DNA of 64,000 nt, from assembly GCF_030687895.1 (NCBI RefSeq), contig NZ_CP117452.1, forward strand, positions 2,001,501-2,065,500, given 5' to 3'. Shown here in pieces: positions 48,543 through 58,837 of this stretch. Under the pieces are notes generated by a model. It was not told the DNA's origin, searched no databases, and saw only the letters and a program-made list of their open reading frames with translations. Every line of letters starts with the position of its first letter. Positions within the stretch are counted from its first letter, which is position 1. The DNA comes from Pseudomonas sp. FP198 (GTDB taxonomy: Bacteria; Pseudomonadota; Gammaproteobacteria; Pseudomonadales; Pseudomonadaceae). The position numbers were made by a program, and so were the translations under genes.

Positions 48543-49265
48543 TCAGCAATTCTCAAGGGTGGCGGTGGCCAAACCGGGAAAGTCTGTAATCAGGCTGTCA
48601 GCGCCAAAGTCGGCGAGCCTGCGCATGAGCGCGGGTTCGTTGACGGTCCATACCGACACATGCAGCCCCTGGCGCTGCGCCTTGATCAGGCGTTCCGGCG
48701 TGCACAGGGTCCAGTTCAGCGCCAGAATCTCGCAGCCATAGCTCTGGGCGACCTTCAACGGGTCGAGCCAGGCGTATTCGGCCACCAGTCCACGGGAAAT
48801 GTCCGGCGTCAGGTCCAGCGCGGCCTTGAGCACTTCCCTGGAGCTGGAAGTGATGGTGATCTTGTCCAGCAGGCCGAAGCGCTGGGCCATTTCCCGGATC
48901 CCCAGCACGGTGGCGGCGGCACGGGTGCGTGAGGCGCTTTTCACCTCCAGCTGCCAATGCTCGAAATCGCACTTCTCGAACAATTCCTCCAGGCGCGGGA
49001 TCGGACAGGGCTTGATCCAGCCCGGGCCGCCCTTGCGTGCGTCATAGGTCACCAGCTCGGCGGCGGTGTGTTCGACCACCTTGCCGCGGCGATCGGTGGT
49101 GCGCTTGAGGGTCGGGTCGTGGATCACCATCAACTCGCCGTCCATGGACAGGTGCAGGTCCAGCTCGCAACGGCGTACGCCGTGCTTGAGGCATTCCTGG
49201 AAACCGGTGAGGGTATTTTCCGGTGCTTCGCCCTTGGCGCCGCGGTGGCCATAAATGAGGGTCAC
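48543..49265 (-). CDS. Glycerophosphodiester phosphodiesterase
   Basis: Hydrolyses glycerophosphodiesters to glycerol-3-phosphate and an alcohol. 240 residues, TIM-barrel GDPD fold: catalytic HRGAKGEAPENT at residues 7-18 (His/Arg/Glu), ELDLHLSMDGELMVIHDP at 34-51 with the metal-binding acids, and the LITDFP C-terminus. GTG start with AAGGAA upstream. No signal peptide, so cytosolic (UgpQ-like). The PilZ gene follows 2 bases before it in reading order, giving a likely two-gene unit. Confidence 0.92.
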   Translation of the reverse strand: MTLIYGHRGAKGEAPENTLTGFQECLKHGVRRCELDLHLSMDGELMVIHDPTLKRTTDRRGKVVEHTAAELVTYDARKGGPGWIKPCPIPRLEELFEKCDFEHWQLEVKSASRTRAAATVLGIREMAQRFGLLDKITITSSSREVLKAALDLTPDISRGLVAEYAWLDPLKVAQSYGCEILALNWTLCTPERLIKAQRQGLHVSVWTVNEPALMRRLADFGADSLITDFPGLATATLENC

Positions 49266-49267
49266 GG

Positions 49268-49858
49268 TTATTCCTTATCGATGCCAGATTCGTTCAGTTC
49301 CCGGGCCAGGCGCCGTTCCTGCGCCTGCTTCTGCAGGATGTAGCGGGCCAGCAATTGGCGCTGGGCGTCGGTCGGGTGCTCAAACTCGGTGCCTACGTCA
49401 TAACCGTTGCCCTTGGGGTCGCAATGGGTGACGCGGGCGCGCAACAACAGCCCCAGGGCCTGGGGCATCAGCACCAGCTTGACCGACAGGTGGGCGCCGA
49501 CGGCAATGGCGCTGGGGTATTGGAAATCGATGCCGCCTTCGGAAATGATCACCGGCTGGGGATCGCCGATTTCGCCGAGCACCGTTACGGCGATGACCTG
49601 GCTGAGCAGGTCGATGCGTTTGTTCATGGCCTTGAGGTAGGCCGCGATGCTGCGCTCGCGCTCGCTGATCTGGCGCAACAGGTGTTGTGATTCGAACTCG
49701 CTCAGGTGCAGCTCGCTGAGCAGGTTGAACAGTGGGGACTCATCCTGCAACACTTCCTGGCTGGCTGCTTCAGGAATGGACAGGGGCCGAATTTCCAGTG
49801 CGATCGTGTCCTCGATACGGTAGTATTCGCGACGATCTTCTTCATCTAATGTCGACAT
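49268..49858 (-). CDS. PilZ domain-containing protein
   Basis: 196-residue cytosolic protein, probably c-di-GMP-binding. The N-terminal RREYYRIED provides the RxxxR motif, and the middle has the FQYPSAIAVGAHLSVKL block typical of this PilZ subfamily; the C-terminal region ends in a charged helix. The second PilZ motif D/N-x-S-x-x-G is not clearly present, so ligand binding is not certain. The ATG gives MSTLDEEDRREY. Partner genes for an output are not evident. Confidence 0.8.
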   Translation of the reverse strand: MSTLDEEDRREYYRIEDTIALEIRPLSIPEAASQEVLQDESPLFNLLSELHLSEFESQHLLRQISERERSIAAYLKAMNKRIDLLSQVIAVTVLGEIGDPQPVIISEGGIDFQYPSAIAVGAHLSVKLVLMPQALGLLLRARVTHCDPKGNGYDVGTEFEHPTDAQRQLLARYILQKQAQERRLARELNESGIDKE

Positions 49859-49952
49859 GGCGAACCCATGGTAGCGGCGGTGGTCTGAGTGTAAAGCTGG
49901 TTTGTGACCCCCGCCACAAGGACGTTCCTTTTCCCTCCGAACAAGCCCCGAC

Positions 49953-51203
49953 ATGTTCAGACCTCTCTTCGTATTCATCGGCACGCGTTATACCCGTGCA
50001 AAGCGTCGCAATCATTTCGTATCGTTCATTTCCCTGACGTCCATCATCGGCCTTGCCCTCGGCGTGGTCGTGATGATCGTCGTGCTGTCGGTCATGAATG
50101 GCTTCGACCATGAAATGCGCACCCGCGTGCTCGGCATGGTGCCCCACGCGACCCTCGAAACCGGCGAAGCCATCAGCGACTGGCCGAGCCTGGCCGCCAA
50201 GGTCAAGCAGAACCCGCAGGTGCTGGCCGTTGCGCCCTTCACCCAGATGCAGGGGCTGCTGACCAACGACGGCAAGGTCTCCAAGGTCTTGCTCAATGGC
50301 ATCGATCCCGGGCTCGAGCGGCAGGTGTCGATCATCGACAACTTCATGCGGCAGGGCAAACTCGACGACCTCGCGCCGGGCAGCTTCGGTATCGTGATCG
50401 GCGACAAGGCGGCGACCAAGCTCGGCGTAGCCATCGGCGACAAGCTGACGTTTGTCGCGCCGGAAGTCACTGTCACTCCAGGTGGCATGTTCCCGCGCAT
50501 GAAGCGCTTCACCGTGGTCGGCATCTTCCATGTCGGCGCCGGCGAGCTGGACGGTTACCTGGGGGTGACCAACCTTCAGGACCTCGCGCGCCTGCATCGC
50601 TGGAAGCCGGACCAGGTCCAGGGCCTGCGGTTGAAGTTCGACGACCTGTTCCAGGCGCCGCGCGTTGCATGGAACATCGCCCAGCAGCTCGGCGAAGACC
50701 GTTATTACGCCCGCGACTGGACCCGCACCCACGGCAACCTGTACCAGGCGATCCGCATGGAAAAAGCCATGATCGGCCTGCTCCTGTTGCTGATCGTCGC
50801 CGTGGCGGCGTTCAACATCATTTCCACGCTGGTGATGGTGGTGAACGACAAGAAAGGCGACATCGCCATCCTGCGCACCCTCGGCGCCACGCCGGGGCAG
50901 ATCATGCGGATCTTCATGGTCCAGGGCACTGTCATCGGCGTCATCGGCACGTTTGTAGGCGCCTTGGTCGGGATGTTCGCCGCACTGAATGTCAGCGCCG
51001 CGATTGCCGCCCTCGAAGGGCTGATCGGGCACAAGTTTCTCAACGCCGACGTGTACTTCATCGACTACCTGCCCTCGCAGTTGCAGGCCGATGACGTGTT
51101 GATGGTCTGCGGCGCCGCGTTGATCCTGAGTTTCCTCGCCACCCTGTATCCAGCCTGGCGTGCCGCGCGCACCCAGCCGGCGGAGGCGTTACGTTATGAG
51201 TGA
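49953..51203 (+). CDS. lolC: Lipoprotein-releasing ABC transporter permease (LolC/E family), first copy
   Basis: Inner-membrane subunit of LolCDE, which extracts outer-membrane lipoproteins from the inner membrane and passes them to LolA. 416 residues: one N-terminal helix, a large periplasmic domain, and three C-terminal helices (MacB/FtsX architecture). The periplasmic loop [13 protein letters not shown] resembles the LolA-binding hook. The N-terminus [20 protein letters not shown] is nearly identical to that of the downstream paralogue. Overlaps lolD by 8 bases. Confidence 0.94.
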   Translation: MFRPLFVFIGTRYTRAKRRNHFVSFISLTSIIGLALGVVVMIVVLSVMNGFDHEMRTRVLGMVPHATLETGEAISDWPSLAAKVKQNPQVLAVAPFTQMQGLLTNDGKVSKVLLNGIDPGLERQVSIIDNFMRQGKLDDLAPGSFGIVIGDKAATKLGVAIGDKLTFVAPEVTVTPGGMFPRMKRFTVVGIFHVGAGELDGYLGVTNLQDLARLHRWKPDQVQGLRLKFDDLFQAPRVAWNIAQQLGEDRYYARDWTRTHGNLYQAIRMEKAMIGLLLLLIVAVAAFNIISTLVMVVNDKKGDIAILRTLGATPGQIMRIFMVQGTVIGVIGTFVGALVGMFAALNVSAAIAALEGLIGHKFLNADVYFIDYLPSQLQADDVLMVCGAALILSFLATLYPAWRAARTQPAEALRYE

Positions 51204-51894
51204 GTCGGGCATGAGTGAAAAAGCAATCTTGAGCTGCCGCAACCTGGGCAAGTCCTACGAGGAAGGCCCGGAGTCGGTGGTGGTGTTGTCGGGCCTGCAA
51301 CTGGAGCTGCATCCCGGTGAGCGCGTGGCGATCGTCGGGACGTCCGGCTCGGGCAAAAGTACCTTGTTGAATTTGCTCGGTGGCCTCGATACGCCGACCG
51401 CTGGCAGCGTCTGGCTGGCGGGCGAAGAGCTTTCGGCGCTGAACGAAAAGGCCCGCGGCCTGTTGCGTAACCGCTCCCTGGGCTTCGTCTACCAGTTTCA
51501 CCACCTGCTGCCCGAGTTCACCGCGCTGGAAAACGTCTGCATGCCGCTGTTGATCGGTCGCACCGCAATTCCCGAAGCCCGTCAGCGAGCTACGGCGTTG
51601 CTGGAGCGGGTGGGACTGGGCCATCGTCTGGAGCACAAGCCCGCTGAACTGTCCGGCGGCGAGCGCCAGCGCGTGGCGATTGCCCGGGCCCTGGTGAACA
51701 AGCCTGGGCTGGTGATGCTCGACGAGCCGACCGGCAACCTCGACTCCCACACCGCCCAGGGCATCCAGGACTTGATGCTGGAACTCAGCACCTCGATGCG
51801 CACGGCGTTCCTGGTGGTGACCCACGACATGAACCTGGCTCGACAGATGGACCGCGTCCTGCATTTGCAGGAAGGTTGCCTGACGCCCATCTGA
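51196..51894 (+). CDS. lolD: Lipoprotein-releasing system ATP-binding protein LolD
   Basis: Cytosolic ATPase of LolCDE. 232 residues with Walker [10 protein letters not shown], signature [13 protein letters not shown], Walker [13 protein letters not shown] and the H-loop VTHD. Starts inside the lolC stop region (ATG at 51196 with GGAGG upstream); an ATG at 51211 would shorten it by five residues. lolE follows 63 bases later. Confidence 0.96.
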   Translation: MSESGMSEKAILSCRNLGKSYEEGPESVVVLSGLQLELHPGERVAIVGTSGSGKSTLLNLLGGLDTPTAGSVWLAGEELSALNEKARGLLRNRSLGFVYQFHHLLPEFTALENVCMPLLIGRTAIPEARQRATALLERVGLGHRLEHKPAELSGGERQRVAIARALVNKPGLVMLDEPTGNLDSHTAQGIQDLMLELSTSMRTAFLVVTHDMNLARQMDRVLHLQEGCLTPI

Positions 51895-51957
51895 CCGACC
51901 GAAACCCGGTAGCTGATGACGGCGCCGGGTATTTTATTTTCATACGGTGCCCAGCGA

Positions 51958-53202
51958 ATGTTCAGACCGTTATCGATTTTCATCGGCACGCGCTATACCC
52001 GCGCCAAGCGCCGCAATCGTTTTGTCTCGTTCATTTCCATGACGTCGATGATCGGCCTCGCCCTTGGCGTGTTGGCGATGATCGTCGTGTTGTCGGTGAT
52101 GAACGGCTTCCAGCGCGAGATGAGCTCGCGCATCCTCGGCATGGTTCCTCACGCCACTATCGTCGGCGTCAACCCGATCGACGATTGGCAACCGGTGGCC
52201 GCCGCGGCATTGAAAAATCCTCAAGTGACGGCTGCGGTGCCGTTCACCGAGATGGAAGGGATGCTGAGCCATAAAGGCTCGATGCAGCCGATCCAGATCA
52301 GCGGCGTCGATCCGGCCCAGGAAGGCAAGGTGTCGATTGTCGCCCAGCACATCGTCCAGGGGCGTCTCGACGCCTTGAAGCCCGGCGAGTTTGGCGTGGT
52401 GATCGGTGAGATCACCGCGCGGCGCTTTCGCTTGAATGTCGGCGACAAAGTCACCTTGATCGTGCCGGAAGTCAGCACCGCGCCGGGGGGCATCACCCCG
52501 CGGATGCAACGGCTGAATGTGGTAGGGGTGTTCAAGGTCGGCGCCGAGCTGGATGGTTCCATGGCGTTGATTCACCTGGCCGACGCCGCGCAGATGCAGC
52601 ATTGGCAACCGAACCAGGTACAGAGCGTGCGTCTGGCGGTGAAAGATTTGTACGCAGCGCCGAAAGTCTCCGCTGACATCGCCAGCGGGCTTGGCACGGC
52701 CTACAAGGCCGACGACTGGACCCACACCCAGGGCAGTCTGTTCAGCGCGATGAAAATGGAAAAAACCATGATTGGCCTGCTGCTGTTGATGATCGTTGCG
52801 GTGGCGGCATTCAACATCATTGCCACCCTGATCATGGTGGTGAACGACAAGGGCGCGGACATCGCGATCCTGCGCACCATCGGCGCCACGCCGCGACAGA
52901 TCATGGCAATCTTCATGGTCCAGGGCACGGTGATCGGCGTGGTAGGCACGTTGATCGGCGGGGTGCTGGGGGTGATTGCGGCGTTGAATGTCAGCGCGCT
53001 GGTGGGTTGGCTGGAAAGAGTCAGCGGCCAGCACATCTTCAGTTCCGACGTGTACTTCGTCAGCAACCTGCCGTCGGAACTGCAGCGTGGCGACGTGGTG
53101 CTGATCTGCTCCGCCGGGTTCATCCTCAGCTTCCTCGCCACTGTATACCCGGCCTGGCGCGCGGCGAAGATCGAACCGGCGCAGGCGTTGCGGTATTCCT
53201 GA
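51958..53202 (+). CDS. lolE: Lipoprotein-releasing ABC transporter permease (LolC/E family), second copy
   Basis: 414-residue paralogue of the upstream permease with the same [20 protein letters not shown] start, FtsX domain and hook-like TAPGGITPRMQRL loop. Which of the two permeases plays the LolC part and which LolE cannot be decided from sequence; names follow gene order. Together with LolD they should form a heterodimeric transporter as in other pseudomonads, or in part a LolF-type arrangement. Confidence 0.93.
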   Translation: MFRPLSIFIGTRYTRAKRRNRFVSFISMTSMIGLALGVLAMIVVLSVMNGFQREMSSRILGMVPHATIVGVNPIDDWQPVAAAALKNPQVTAAVPFTEMEGMLSHKGSMQPIQISGVDPAQEGKVSIVAQHIVQGRLDALKPGEFGVVIGEITARRFRLNVGDKVTLIVPEVSTAPGGITPRMQRLNVVGVFKVGAELDGSMALIHLADAAQMQHWQPNQVQSVRLAVKDLYAAPKVSADIASGLGTAYKADDWTHTQGSLFSAMKMEKTMIGLLLLMIVAVAAFNIIATLIMVVNDKGADIAILRTIGATPRQIMAIFMVQGTVIGVVGTLIGGVLGVIAALNVSALVGWLERVSGQHIFSSDVYFVSNLPSELQRGDVVLICSAGFILSFLATVYPAWRAAKIEPAQALRYS

Positions 53203-53222
53203 GGCATGTGCCGGAAAGGCTT

Positions 53223-53354
53223 TTGTGGCGAGGGAGCTTGCTCCCGCTGGAGTGCGTAGCGCTCCCAAAAATCGAAGCGCCCGCATCTCATTTAGATGAG
53301 CGAGATTTTGGGGCCGCTACGCAGCCCAGCGGGAGCAAGCTCCCTCGCCACAGG
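53223..53354. repeat. REP pair, GTGGCGAGGGAGC family, inverted, long spacer
   Basis: GTGGCGAGGGAGCTTGCTCC and its inverted copy, about 85 bases apart, with extra palindromes (CATTTAGATG) in the spacer; convergent gap between lolE and the histidine kinase gene. Confidence 0.92.
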
Positions 53355-53362
53355 GTTTTGTG

Positions 53363-54715
53363 TCAGGGCTGACCGGCCTTGGGCAACTCGACCACGAACC
53401 GCGTCCAGCCATCGGCCGATTCGCAGCGGATATCCCCGCCATGGGCGCGGATGATCGAGCGGGTAATGGCCAGCCCCAGCCCGGCGTGTTCGCTGCTGCC
53501 TTCCTGGCGAGCCGGGTCGGCGCGGTAAAAACGGTCGAACAGGCGCGGCAGCAGCGCCGCCGGAATTTCCCCGCCATTGTTTTCCACTTCGATGCGCACA
53601 GTCTGCGGCCCGTCGGCAATCCGTATCCGCACCTCGCCACCACCGGGGCTGAAGCGCAGGGCGTTGTCCAGCAGATTGGACAGCGCGCGGCGCAGCATGC
53701 TGCGGTCGCCCTCGATATGTGCGTTCCCTTCGCGGCTCAGCCTTACCTCGGCGTCTTCGGCCAGCGGCGCGAAAAACTCCAGCAGCAGGTCCGTTTCCAG
53801 CGCCAGCTCCAGCGGTTCGCGCTGGACGGCCAGCAAGCCATGGTCGGCCTTGGCCAGGTAAAGCATGTCGTTGACCAGTTGTGCCATCCATTGCAGCTCT
53901 TCGAGATTGCTGTGCAGGGCTTCGCGATAGTCGTCCAGCGAGCGTTCGCGGGTGAGCGTGACCTGGGTATGGGTCAGCAGATTCGACAACGGCGTACGCA
54001 GCTCATGGGCGATGTCGGCGGAGAAGGCGGAGAGGCGCTGGAAGGCATCGTCGAGGCGTCCAAGCATGTCGTTGATGCTGTGGGCCAGTTCCGCCAGTTC
54101 GGCGGGCATGTGTTCTTCCGGCAGTCGAGCATTGAGCGAACGTGCCGAGACGCTGCTGGCAATGGCGCCCATGCGGCGCAGGGGGCGCAAGCCGCGCCGG
54201 GCGGCCCAGGCGCCAAGCAGGGCGGTCGCCAGCGCCGAGAGGCCGACGGTCAGCCAGATCAGGCGCTGCATGCGTTGCAGGAAATGCTGGTGGTGGGTGA
54301 TGTCCAGCAGCAGTGTCAGCTGGGGCGAATCCGCACGATTGGGATCCAGTGGCGCGTTTAATACGCGGTAGTCATTGTCGGTGTCGTTGAGGGTCGACAG
54401 GCCGGGCCGTTCAGGCACCTGGGCCGGCAGGCGGATCGAGCTGTCATGCCAGCGCACGCCATCGCGGTCCTTGATGCGCAAGGCAAGGTCCGGCTGGCGG
54501 CTCAACTCGTCCGCCAGGCGCGCCTGGAGATTGGGGCCATCTTGCAGGGCGCGGCGCACGCCGGTCAATTTGGCCTCGAGCAACTGCTGGTCCAGTTCGA
54601 TGAAGTGCGCCTCGCTGCCGCGGCTGAACAGCACGCCGGCAAACAACGACACGATGGCGGTGCAGGCGGCGAAAAGCAGCGCCAGCCGATTGCTCAGCGA
54701 CCATCGGCGGCTCAC
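53363..54715 (-). CDS. Heavy-metal-type sensor histidine kinase (CusS/CopS-like)
   Basis: Membrane sensor kinase of 450 residues: N-terminal helix (about 10-29), periplasmic sensor domain (about 30-150), second helix (about 152-172), HAMP linker, HisKA with phospho-acceptor His237 in [16 protein letters not shown], and HATPase with NLLDNALRF and GLGLAI. Family: heavy-metal two-component sensors (CusS, CopS, IrlS); the inducing metal cannot be read here and no metal-efflux genes are nearby. Its start overlaps the regulator stop by 4 bases. Confidence 0.9.
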   Translation of the reverse strand: MSRRWSLSNRLALLFAACTAIVSLFAGVLFSRGSEAHFIELDQQLLEAKLTGVRRALQDGPNLQARLADELSRQPDLALRIKDRDGVRWHDSSIRLPAQVPERPGLSTLNDTDNDYRVLNAPLDPNRADSPQLTLLLDITHHQHFLQRMQRLIWLTVGLSALATALLGAWAARRGLRPLRRMGAIASSVSARSLNARLPEEHMPAELAELAHSINDMLGRLDDAFQRLSAFSADIAHELRTPLSNLLTHTQVTLTRERSLDDYREALHSNLEELQWMAQLVNDMLYLAKADHGLLAVQREPLELALETDLLLEFFAPLAEDAEVRLSREGNAHIEGDRSMLRRALSNLLDNALRFSPGGGEVRIRIADGPQTVRIEVENNGGEIPAALLPRLFDRFYRADPARQEGSSEHAGLGLAITRSIIRAHGGDIRCESADGWTRFVVELPKAGQP

Positions 54716-55392
54716 AGGTTGCGCTCTTCGAGGACATAGCCCATGCCGCGCACGGTGTGGATCAGCTTGTCGGGAAACTCGTCGTCGATCTTGATCCGCA
54801 GGCGCCGGATCGCCACCTCGATGACATTGGTGTCACTGTCGAAATTCATGTCCCAGACTTGTGAGGCAATCAACGACTTTGGCAAAACCTCGCCCTGGCG
54901 CCGCAGCAGCATCTCCAGCAGGGCAAATTCCTTGGCGGTCAGGTCGATGCGTTTGCCGCCGCGCTCTACCCGGCGCCGGATCAGGTCCAGCCGCAGGTCC
55001 GCCAGTTGCAGGCTGGTTTCCTGGGCCGCCGAACTGCCTCGGCGCAGCAGGCTGCGCACCCGGGCCAGCAGTTCGGAAAAGGCGAAGGGCTTGACCAGGT
55101 AATCATCGGCACCCAGTTCCAGGCCATGCACACGATCCTCTACCGCATCCCGCGCGGTGAGAAACAGCACCGGCGTGTCCAGCCCGGCGCCGCGCACCGC
55201 TTGCAGAATCTGCCAGCCATCGCGGCCGGGTAGCATCACGTCAAGAATCAACAGCGCGTATTCGCCGCTCACGGCCAGTTGCTGGCCGGTGCTGCCATCA
55301 GCCACCAGATCGGCGTTGAACCCGGCTTCGCCCAGGCCTTGGCGCAGGTACTGGCCGGTTTTCAGTTGGTCTTCGACGATCAGCAGTTTCAT
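54712..55392 (-). CDS. OmpR-family response regulator (CusR/CopR-like)
   Basis: 226-residue DNA-binding regulator: receiver domain with phospho-acceptor Asp51 ([15 protein letters not shown]), conserved Lys in YLVKPF, and C-terminal winged helix with the RxMExLLR-like recognition region. The ATG gives [16 protein letters not shown], the typical heavy-metal regulator start; a TTG four codons upstream is less likely. Cotranscribed with the downstream kinase. Confidence 0.93.
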   Translation of the reverse strand: MKLLIVEDQLKTGQYLRQGLGEAGFNADLVADGSTGQQLAVSGEYALLILDVMLPGRDGWQILQAVRGAGLDTPVLFLTARDAVEDRVHGLELGADDYLVKPFAFSELLARVRSLLRRGSSAAQETSLQLADLRLDLIRRRVERGGKRIDLTAKEFALLEMLLRRQGEVLPKSLIASQVWDMNFDSDTNVIEVAIRRLRIKIDDEFPDKLIHTVRGMGYVLEERNL

Positions 55393-55560
55393 GGTCGGGC
55401 TCAAGGCTGTGTTTGAACGTGGGCGTTATACCGTGGTGCATGGTGTCATGGGGCAAGCTGACAAAGTTGTAATGCAACTGTAAGCCAGTTGGCGGAGCAA
55501 GCGCTCAAGGAACCCATAAAGGCTGGTAGAATCCGCTGATTCTTCAGTCAGGTTTCCGTC

Positions 55561-56391
55561 ATGCATCCCGCAGCCGAACACTCGCCGCTGGGCAAATCCA
55601 GCGAATACATCGCCACGTACACGCCGTCACTGCTGTTTCCGATCCCGCGCACCGCGAAATGGGCGGAACTGGGCCTGACGGCCGAGACCCTGCCGTACAA
55701 GGGCGTGGATTTCTGGAACTGTTTCGAGCTGTCATGGCTGCTGCCGTCCGGCAAGCCGGTTGTCGCCATCGCTGAATTCGCAATCCCGGCGGATTCGCCG
55801 AATATCATCGAATCCAAATCTTTCAAGCTGTACCTGAACTCCTTGAACCAGACGGCGTTCAACGACAGCGCGAGCCTGGAAGCCACGCTGCGCCAGGACC
55901 TTTCGGCCGCGGCGGGCAAGCCGGTAGGCGTGCGGATTCGCAGCCTCAAGGATGTCGAGAGCGAAGGCATCGTTGCATTACCCGGTGTCTGCGTTGACGA
56001 CCTGGACATCACTGTCGACTCCTACGAGCACCCGCGTCCGGAGCTGCTGCGTTGCGATGCATCGCGTATCGTCGAGGAAAGCCTGCACAGCCATCTGCTC
56101 AAGTCCAACTGCCCGGTAACCAGCCAACCGGACTGGGGCAGCGTGGCGGTGGAATATCGCGGCGCGGCGCTGGACCACGCCAGCCTGCTGGCTTACATCG
56201 TCAGCTTCCGCCAGCATTCGGACTTCCATGAACAATGCGTCGAGCGGATCTTCCTCGACCTGCAACGCTTGCTCAAGCCGGAGAAATTGACGGTATATGC
56301 GCGGTATGTGCGCCGGGGTGGGTTGGATATCAATCCGTACCGCAGCACCGAGGATGTGCAACTGCCGAACCAGCGTCTGGTTCGGCAATAA
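55561..56391 (+). CDS. queF: NADPH-dependent 7-cyano-7-deazaguanine reductase QueF
   Basis: Reduces preQ0 to preQ1 in queuosine biosynthesis. 276 residues, bimodular (E. coli-type) QueF. Nucleophilic Cys184 ([13 protein letters not shown]) with nearby Asp191, and the QueF substrate motif [15 protein letters not shown] (84-98) in the N-terminal half. No preQ1 riboswitch was recognised upstream. Confidence 0.97.
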   Translation: MHPAAEHSPLGKSSEYIATYTPSLLFPIPRTAKWAELGLTAETLPYKGVDFWNCFELSWLLPSGKPVVAIAEFAIPADSPNIIESKSFKLYLNSLNQTAFNDSASLEATLRQDLSAAAGKPVGVRIRSLKDVESEGIVALPGVCVDDLDITVDSYEHPRPELLRCDASRIVEESLHSHLLKSNCPVTSQPDWGSVAVEYRGAALDHASLLAYIVSFRQHSDFHEQCVERIFLDLQRLLKPEKLTVYARYVRRGGLDINPYRSTEDVQLPNQRLVRQ

Positions 56392-56440
56392 AACTTCCGT
56401 GCTGAAGAGTTCTTGTGGAAAGAGCCCTTGTGGGAGGACT

Positions 56441-56532
56441 CTGTGGGAGCGAGCCTGCTCGCGAAGGCGGTCGTACATTCAACACATGTGCTGACTTTCA
56501 CACCGCTTTCGCGAGCAGGCTCGCTCCCACAG
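56441..56532. repeat. REP pair (GTGGGAGCGAGC family), inverted
   Basis: TGTGGGAGCGAGCCTGCTCG and CGAGCAGGCTCGCTCCCACA copies with a 50-base spacer, downstream of queF. Confidence 0.93.
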
Positions 56533-56560
56533 TGGATTGCATTTCAATTCGCAGATATTA

Positions 56561-56592
56561 AAAAGCCCTGCTGGTGATAGCAGGGCTTTTTT
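56561..56592. terminator. Bidirectional terminator, queF/DUF4404
   Basis: Stem AAAAGCCCTGCT / AGCAGGGCTTTT with a short loop and a long T run; serves the minus-strand DUF4404 gene and probably queF. Confidence 0.9.
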
Positions 56593-56606
56593 TGCGTCTG
56601 GCGGGC

Positions 56607-56870
56607 TTAGATCCCCATGCTGCCCAAGGTGTTCACAATATTGCGCAGTGTTCCGGCGATCGTTGGATGCTCCAGCTCAAAGCGCTCGACGGCCAGGTTC
56701 ACATTGTCAGCGAGGTTGGCGTCCGATGTTTGGGTTTCCAACTCAAGCTCAAGTTCTATCTGTTGCATCAGCGCGTGCAGGTCGTCGCGCTCGACTTCGG
56801 AAAGAGGTGGATTCTGTTCCAATTGCTCGCGCAGTTTGTTGAGCTGTTCTTGCAATTCGCGGGCAGGCAT
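56607..56870 (-). CDS. DUF4404 family protein
   Basis: 87-residue, acidic, mostly helical protein (MPARELQEQLNKLREQLEQNPPLSE...). Function unknown; the family is limited mainly to gammaproteobacteria. AAGGGAG precedes the ATG. Position next to queF matches PA2805 in P. aeruginosa. Confidence 0.8.
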   Translation of the reverse strand: MPARELQEQLNKLREQLEQNPPLSEVERDDLHALMQQIELELELETQTSDANLADNVNLAVERFELEHPTIAGTLRNIVNTLGSMGI

Positions 56871-56979
56871 TGGCGTACTCCCTTTATTGATAGGCACTGC
56901 CATGGACCGCGACGCAGCGTCAAAAGTCCATGGCTTGCCTTAAGAGTAATCCACACTCAAGCGCCCTGCATGATCCTGG

Positions 56980-57600
56980 TCACGGCTTCTCGCCTTTGAG
57001 GCGACGCAGGCTGATATCGGCCAGGCAGGTATCGAGTTCGCCCAGGTGATCGATCACCGAATGCACGCCCAGGCCGAACAATTGGACCGTGGCCTTGGCC
57101 CGTTTGATTTCCCGTTCCTGCTGGCTCAAGGCCTGCCATTCGGCGGGCGTAAGGCCGCACAGCGAGCCGCAGGATGCCAGCCCGATGGTCCATAGACCGG
57201 CGTTTAGCCCCGACTGCAACAGCTTCGGTTCGCCGCTGACCAATACGCAGCCATCCAGTTGCCTGACATCCAGCGCCATAAGGGCTTGCCAACAGGCGTG
57301 GGGCGCTGGCCACGGATTATTTGTTGCAGGAAGTTGCGGAGATTTCACCCATGCCGGCAGTGAGGCCGCCAACCCGTGGCTGATGGCGGGCGGCAATTCG
57401 TCAAGCCAGGCGCAGGGGATGTCGAGCTGCCGCAGGCGTTGCAGGCTTTCCAAAGCCCCGGGCGTAAGTTGCGTGTGCTCGGCCGGCACAATCCCTGGCT
57501 GGCGAGCACGTGAGCCGAAATCAACCAGGCATCCGCTGAGGCCAAACAGGACGGCCGTCAGGCTGGGGGCGGGGAGGGGCTTGGCTTCGGCGCGGGGCAT
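56980..57600 (-). CDS. HAD-like protein related to phosphonoacetaldehyde hydrolase, apparently lacking the catalytic Asp
   Basis: 206 residues. The N-terminus AVLFGLSGCLVDFGSR aligns with the PhnX start FDWAGT.VDFG, but the nucleophilic Asp of HAD motif I is Gly20 here. The protein is also shorter than PhnX (about 275). A C-terminal helix is retained. It may be a non-catalytic member, a regulator, or a different fold member; a P. aeruginosa gene in the same position (PA2803) carries the same kind of annotation, so this is probably an old, conserved divergence rather than a decaying gene. Confidence 0.72.
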   Translation of the reverse strand: MPRAEAKPLPAPSLTAVLFGLSGCLVDFGSRARQPGIVPAEHTQLTPGALESLQRLRQLDIPCAWLDELPPAISHGLAASLPAWVKSPQLPATNNPWPAPHACWQALMALDVRQLDGCVLVSGEPKLLQSGLNAGLWTIGLASCGSLCGLTPAEWQALSQQEREIKRAKATVQLFGLGVHSVIDHLGELDTCLADISLRRLKGEKP

Positions 57601-57801
57601 GTGGACGTCCTTGAAATAACCTGCAGCCTAACGAGGCACGATGACAGTCCGGTTACAGTGGGATGAAGGCGACCCATATGGAAAATTCCTACGGAGAGCT
57701 TCCTTTTTCTGTGCTGCCTATCCACGCGTTCCGCCTTATACTAGCCACCTTACCGCCTGGGCTCGGCGCCCTTGCCTGAATAATCCAAGGAGTTTTTCCC
57801 T

Positions 57802-58491
57802 ATGCGCTGGAGCCATCGTCTAGCTCAGCTGTGTCTATCTGCCAGCGTTCTGCTGGTGCCGTTCGCCGCTCACGCCGCCACGGAAGAAGATCCTTGGGAA
57901 AGCATCAACCGTCCGATATTCACCTTCAACGACACCATCGACACCTACGCGCTGAAGCCGCTGGCCCAGGGTTACCAGTACGTGACGCCACAGTTCCTCG
58001 AGGACGGCATCCACAACATGTTTCGCAACATCGGTGACGTCGGCAACCTGGCCAACGATGTGCTGCAAGCCAAGCCGGCTGCCGCCGGGGTCGATACTGC
58101 CCGGTTGATCTTCAACACGACGTTCGGCCTGCTGGGCTTCTTCGATGTTGGGACCCAGATGGGGCTGCAGCGCAACGACGAAGATTTCGGCCAGACCCTG
58201 GGATATTGGGGGCTGGGCAGCGGCCCTTACCTGATGCTGCCACTGCTGGGGCCGAGCACTCTGCGTGATGCGCCGGCCAAGCTGGTCGACAGCTACGCCA
58301 CCCCATACCCCTACATCGACAACGTCTCGGTGCGTAATTCCATTTGGGGCCTGAACATCGTCGACACCCGCGCCAGCCTGTTGTCGGCCGAGAAAATGGT
58401 CAGTGGCGACAAGTATGTGTTCCTGCGCAACGCCTTCCTGCAGAACCGTGAGTTCAAGGTCAAGGATGGTCAGGTCGAAGACGATTTCTGA
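57802..58491 (+). CDS. mlaA: MlaA family phospholipid-asymmetry protein (VacJ)
   Basis: Outer-membrane component that removes mislocalised phospholipids from the outer leaflet in the Mla pathway. 229 residues with a signal peptide ending AAHA (cleavage near residue 25) and the family motifs WESINRPIFTFND, FRNIGD and YWG-GSGPYLMLPLLGPS. Unlike E. coli MlaA it shows no lipobox Cys; it looks like a plain Sec signal peptide. AAGGAG precedes the ATG. Confidence 0.92.
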   Translation: MRWSHRLAQLCLSASVLLVPFAAHAATEEDPWESINRPIFTFNDTIDTYALKPLAQGYQYVTPQFLEDGIHNMFRNIGDVGNLANDVLQAKPAAAGVDTARLIFNTTFGLLGFFDVGTQMGLQRNDEDFGQTLGYWGLGSGPYLMLPLLGPSTLRDAPAKLVDSYATPYPYIDNVSVRNSIWGLNIVDTRASLLSAEKMVSGDKYVFLRNAFLQNREFKVKDGQVEDDF

Positions 58492-58837
58492 TTTCGGCCG
58501 GTTGAATGCGAAGGGCGGCCCGAAAGGCCGCCTTTCGTGCTTTGGCTTCTGTCCAGGGCCGGAACGAACCTTCCATTGAGTTACGCTTCGCTCGGTTCTT
58601 ATAACTCTCTGTGCTTTGACAAATAAAGAGCTCGAGCGGGCTATCTGCATGAGCTTGAAACGCCCCGCGGATGGGAGTACCGTCTGCGCCTTAGAAGGGC
58701 ACCTCTGATGTATATGCGTATAGGGCAAAGGCCTGAAACCTGTACGACAGAGAGGCTAGAAAGCGAATCCAGTAGTGCGTGCCAGGCCCAGTTGCCCAGC
58801 CCCCTACGCCAACCTAATTCTGGCGCCGTTTGCCCAC
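58492..58837 (+). other. Upstream region of rssB (346 bp)
   Basis: Holds a hairpin after mlaA (58513-58535) and otherwise no recognisable gene or RNA; presumably the rssBC promoter region. Confidence 0.5.
58513..58535 (+). terminator. mlaA hairpin terminator
   Basis: GGGCGGCC / GGCCGCCT stem with a 6-base loop; the following T run is weak (TTTCGTGCTTT). Confidence 0.5.
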
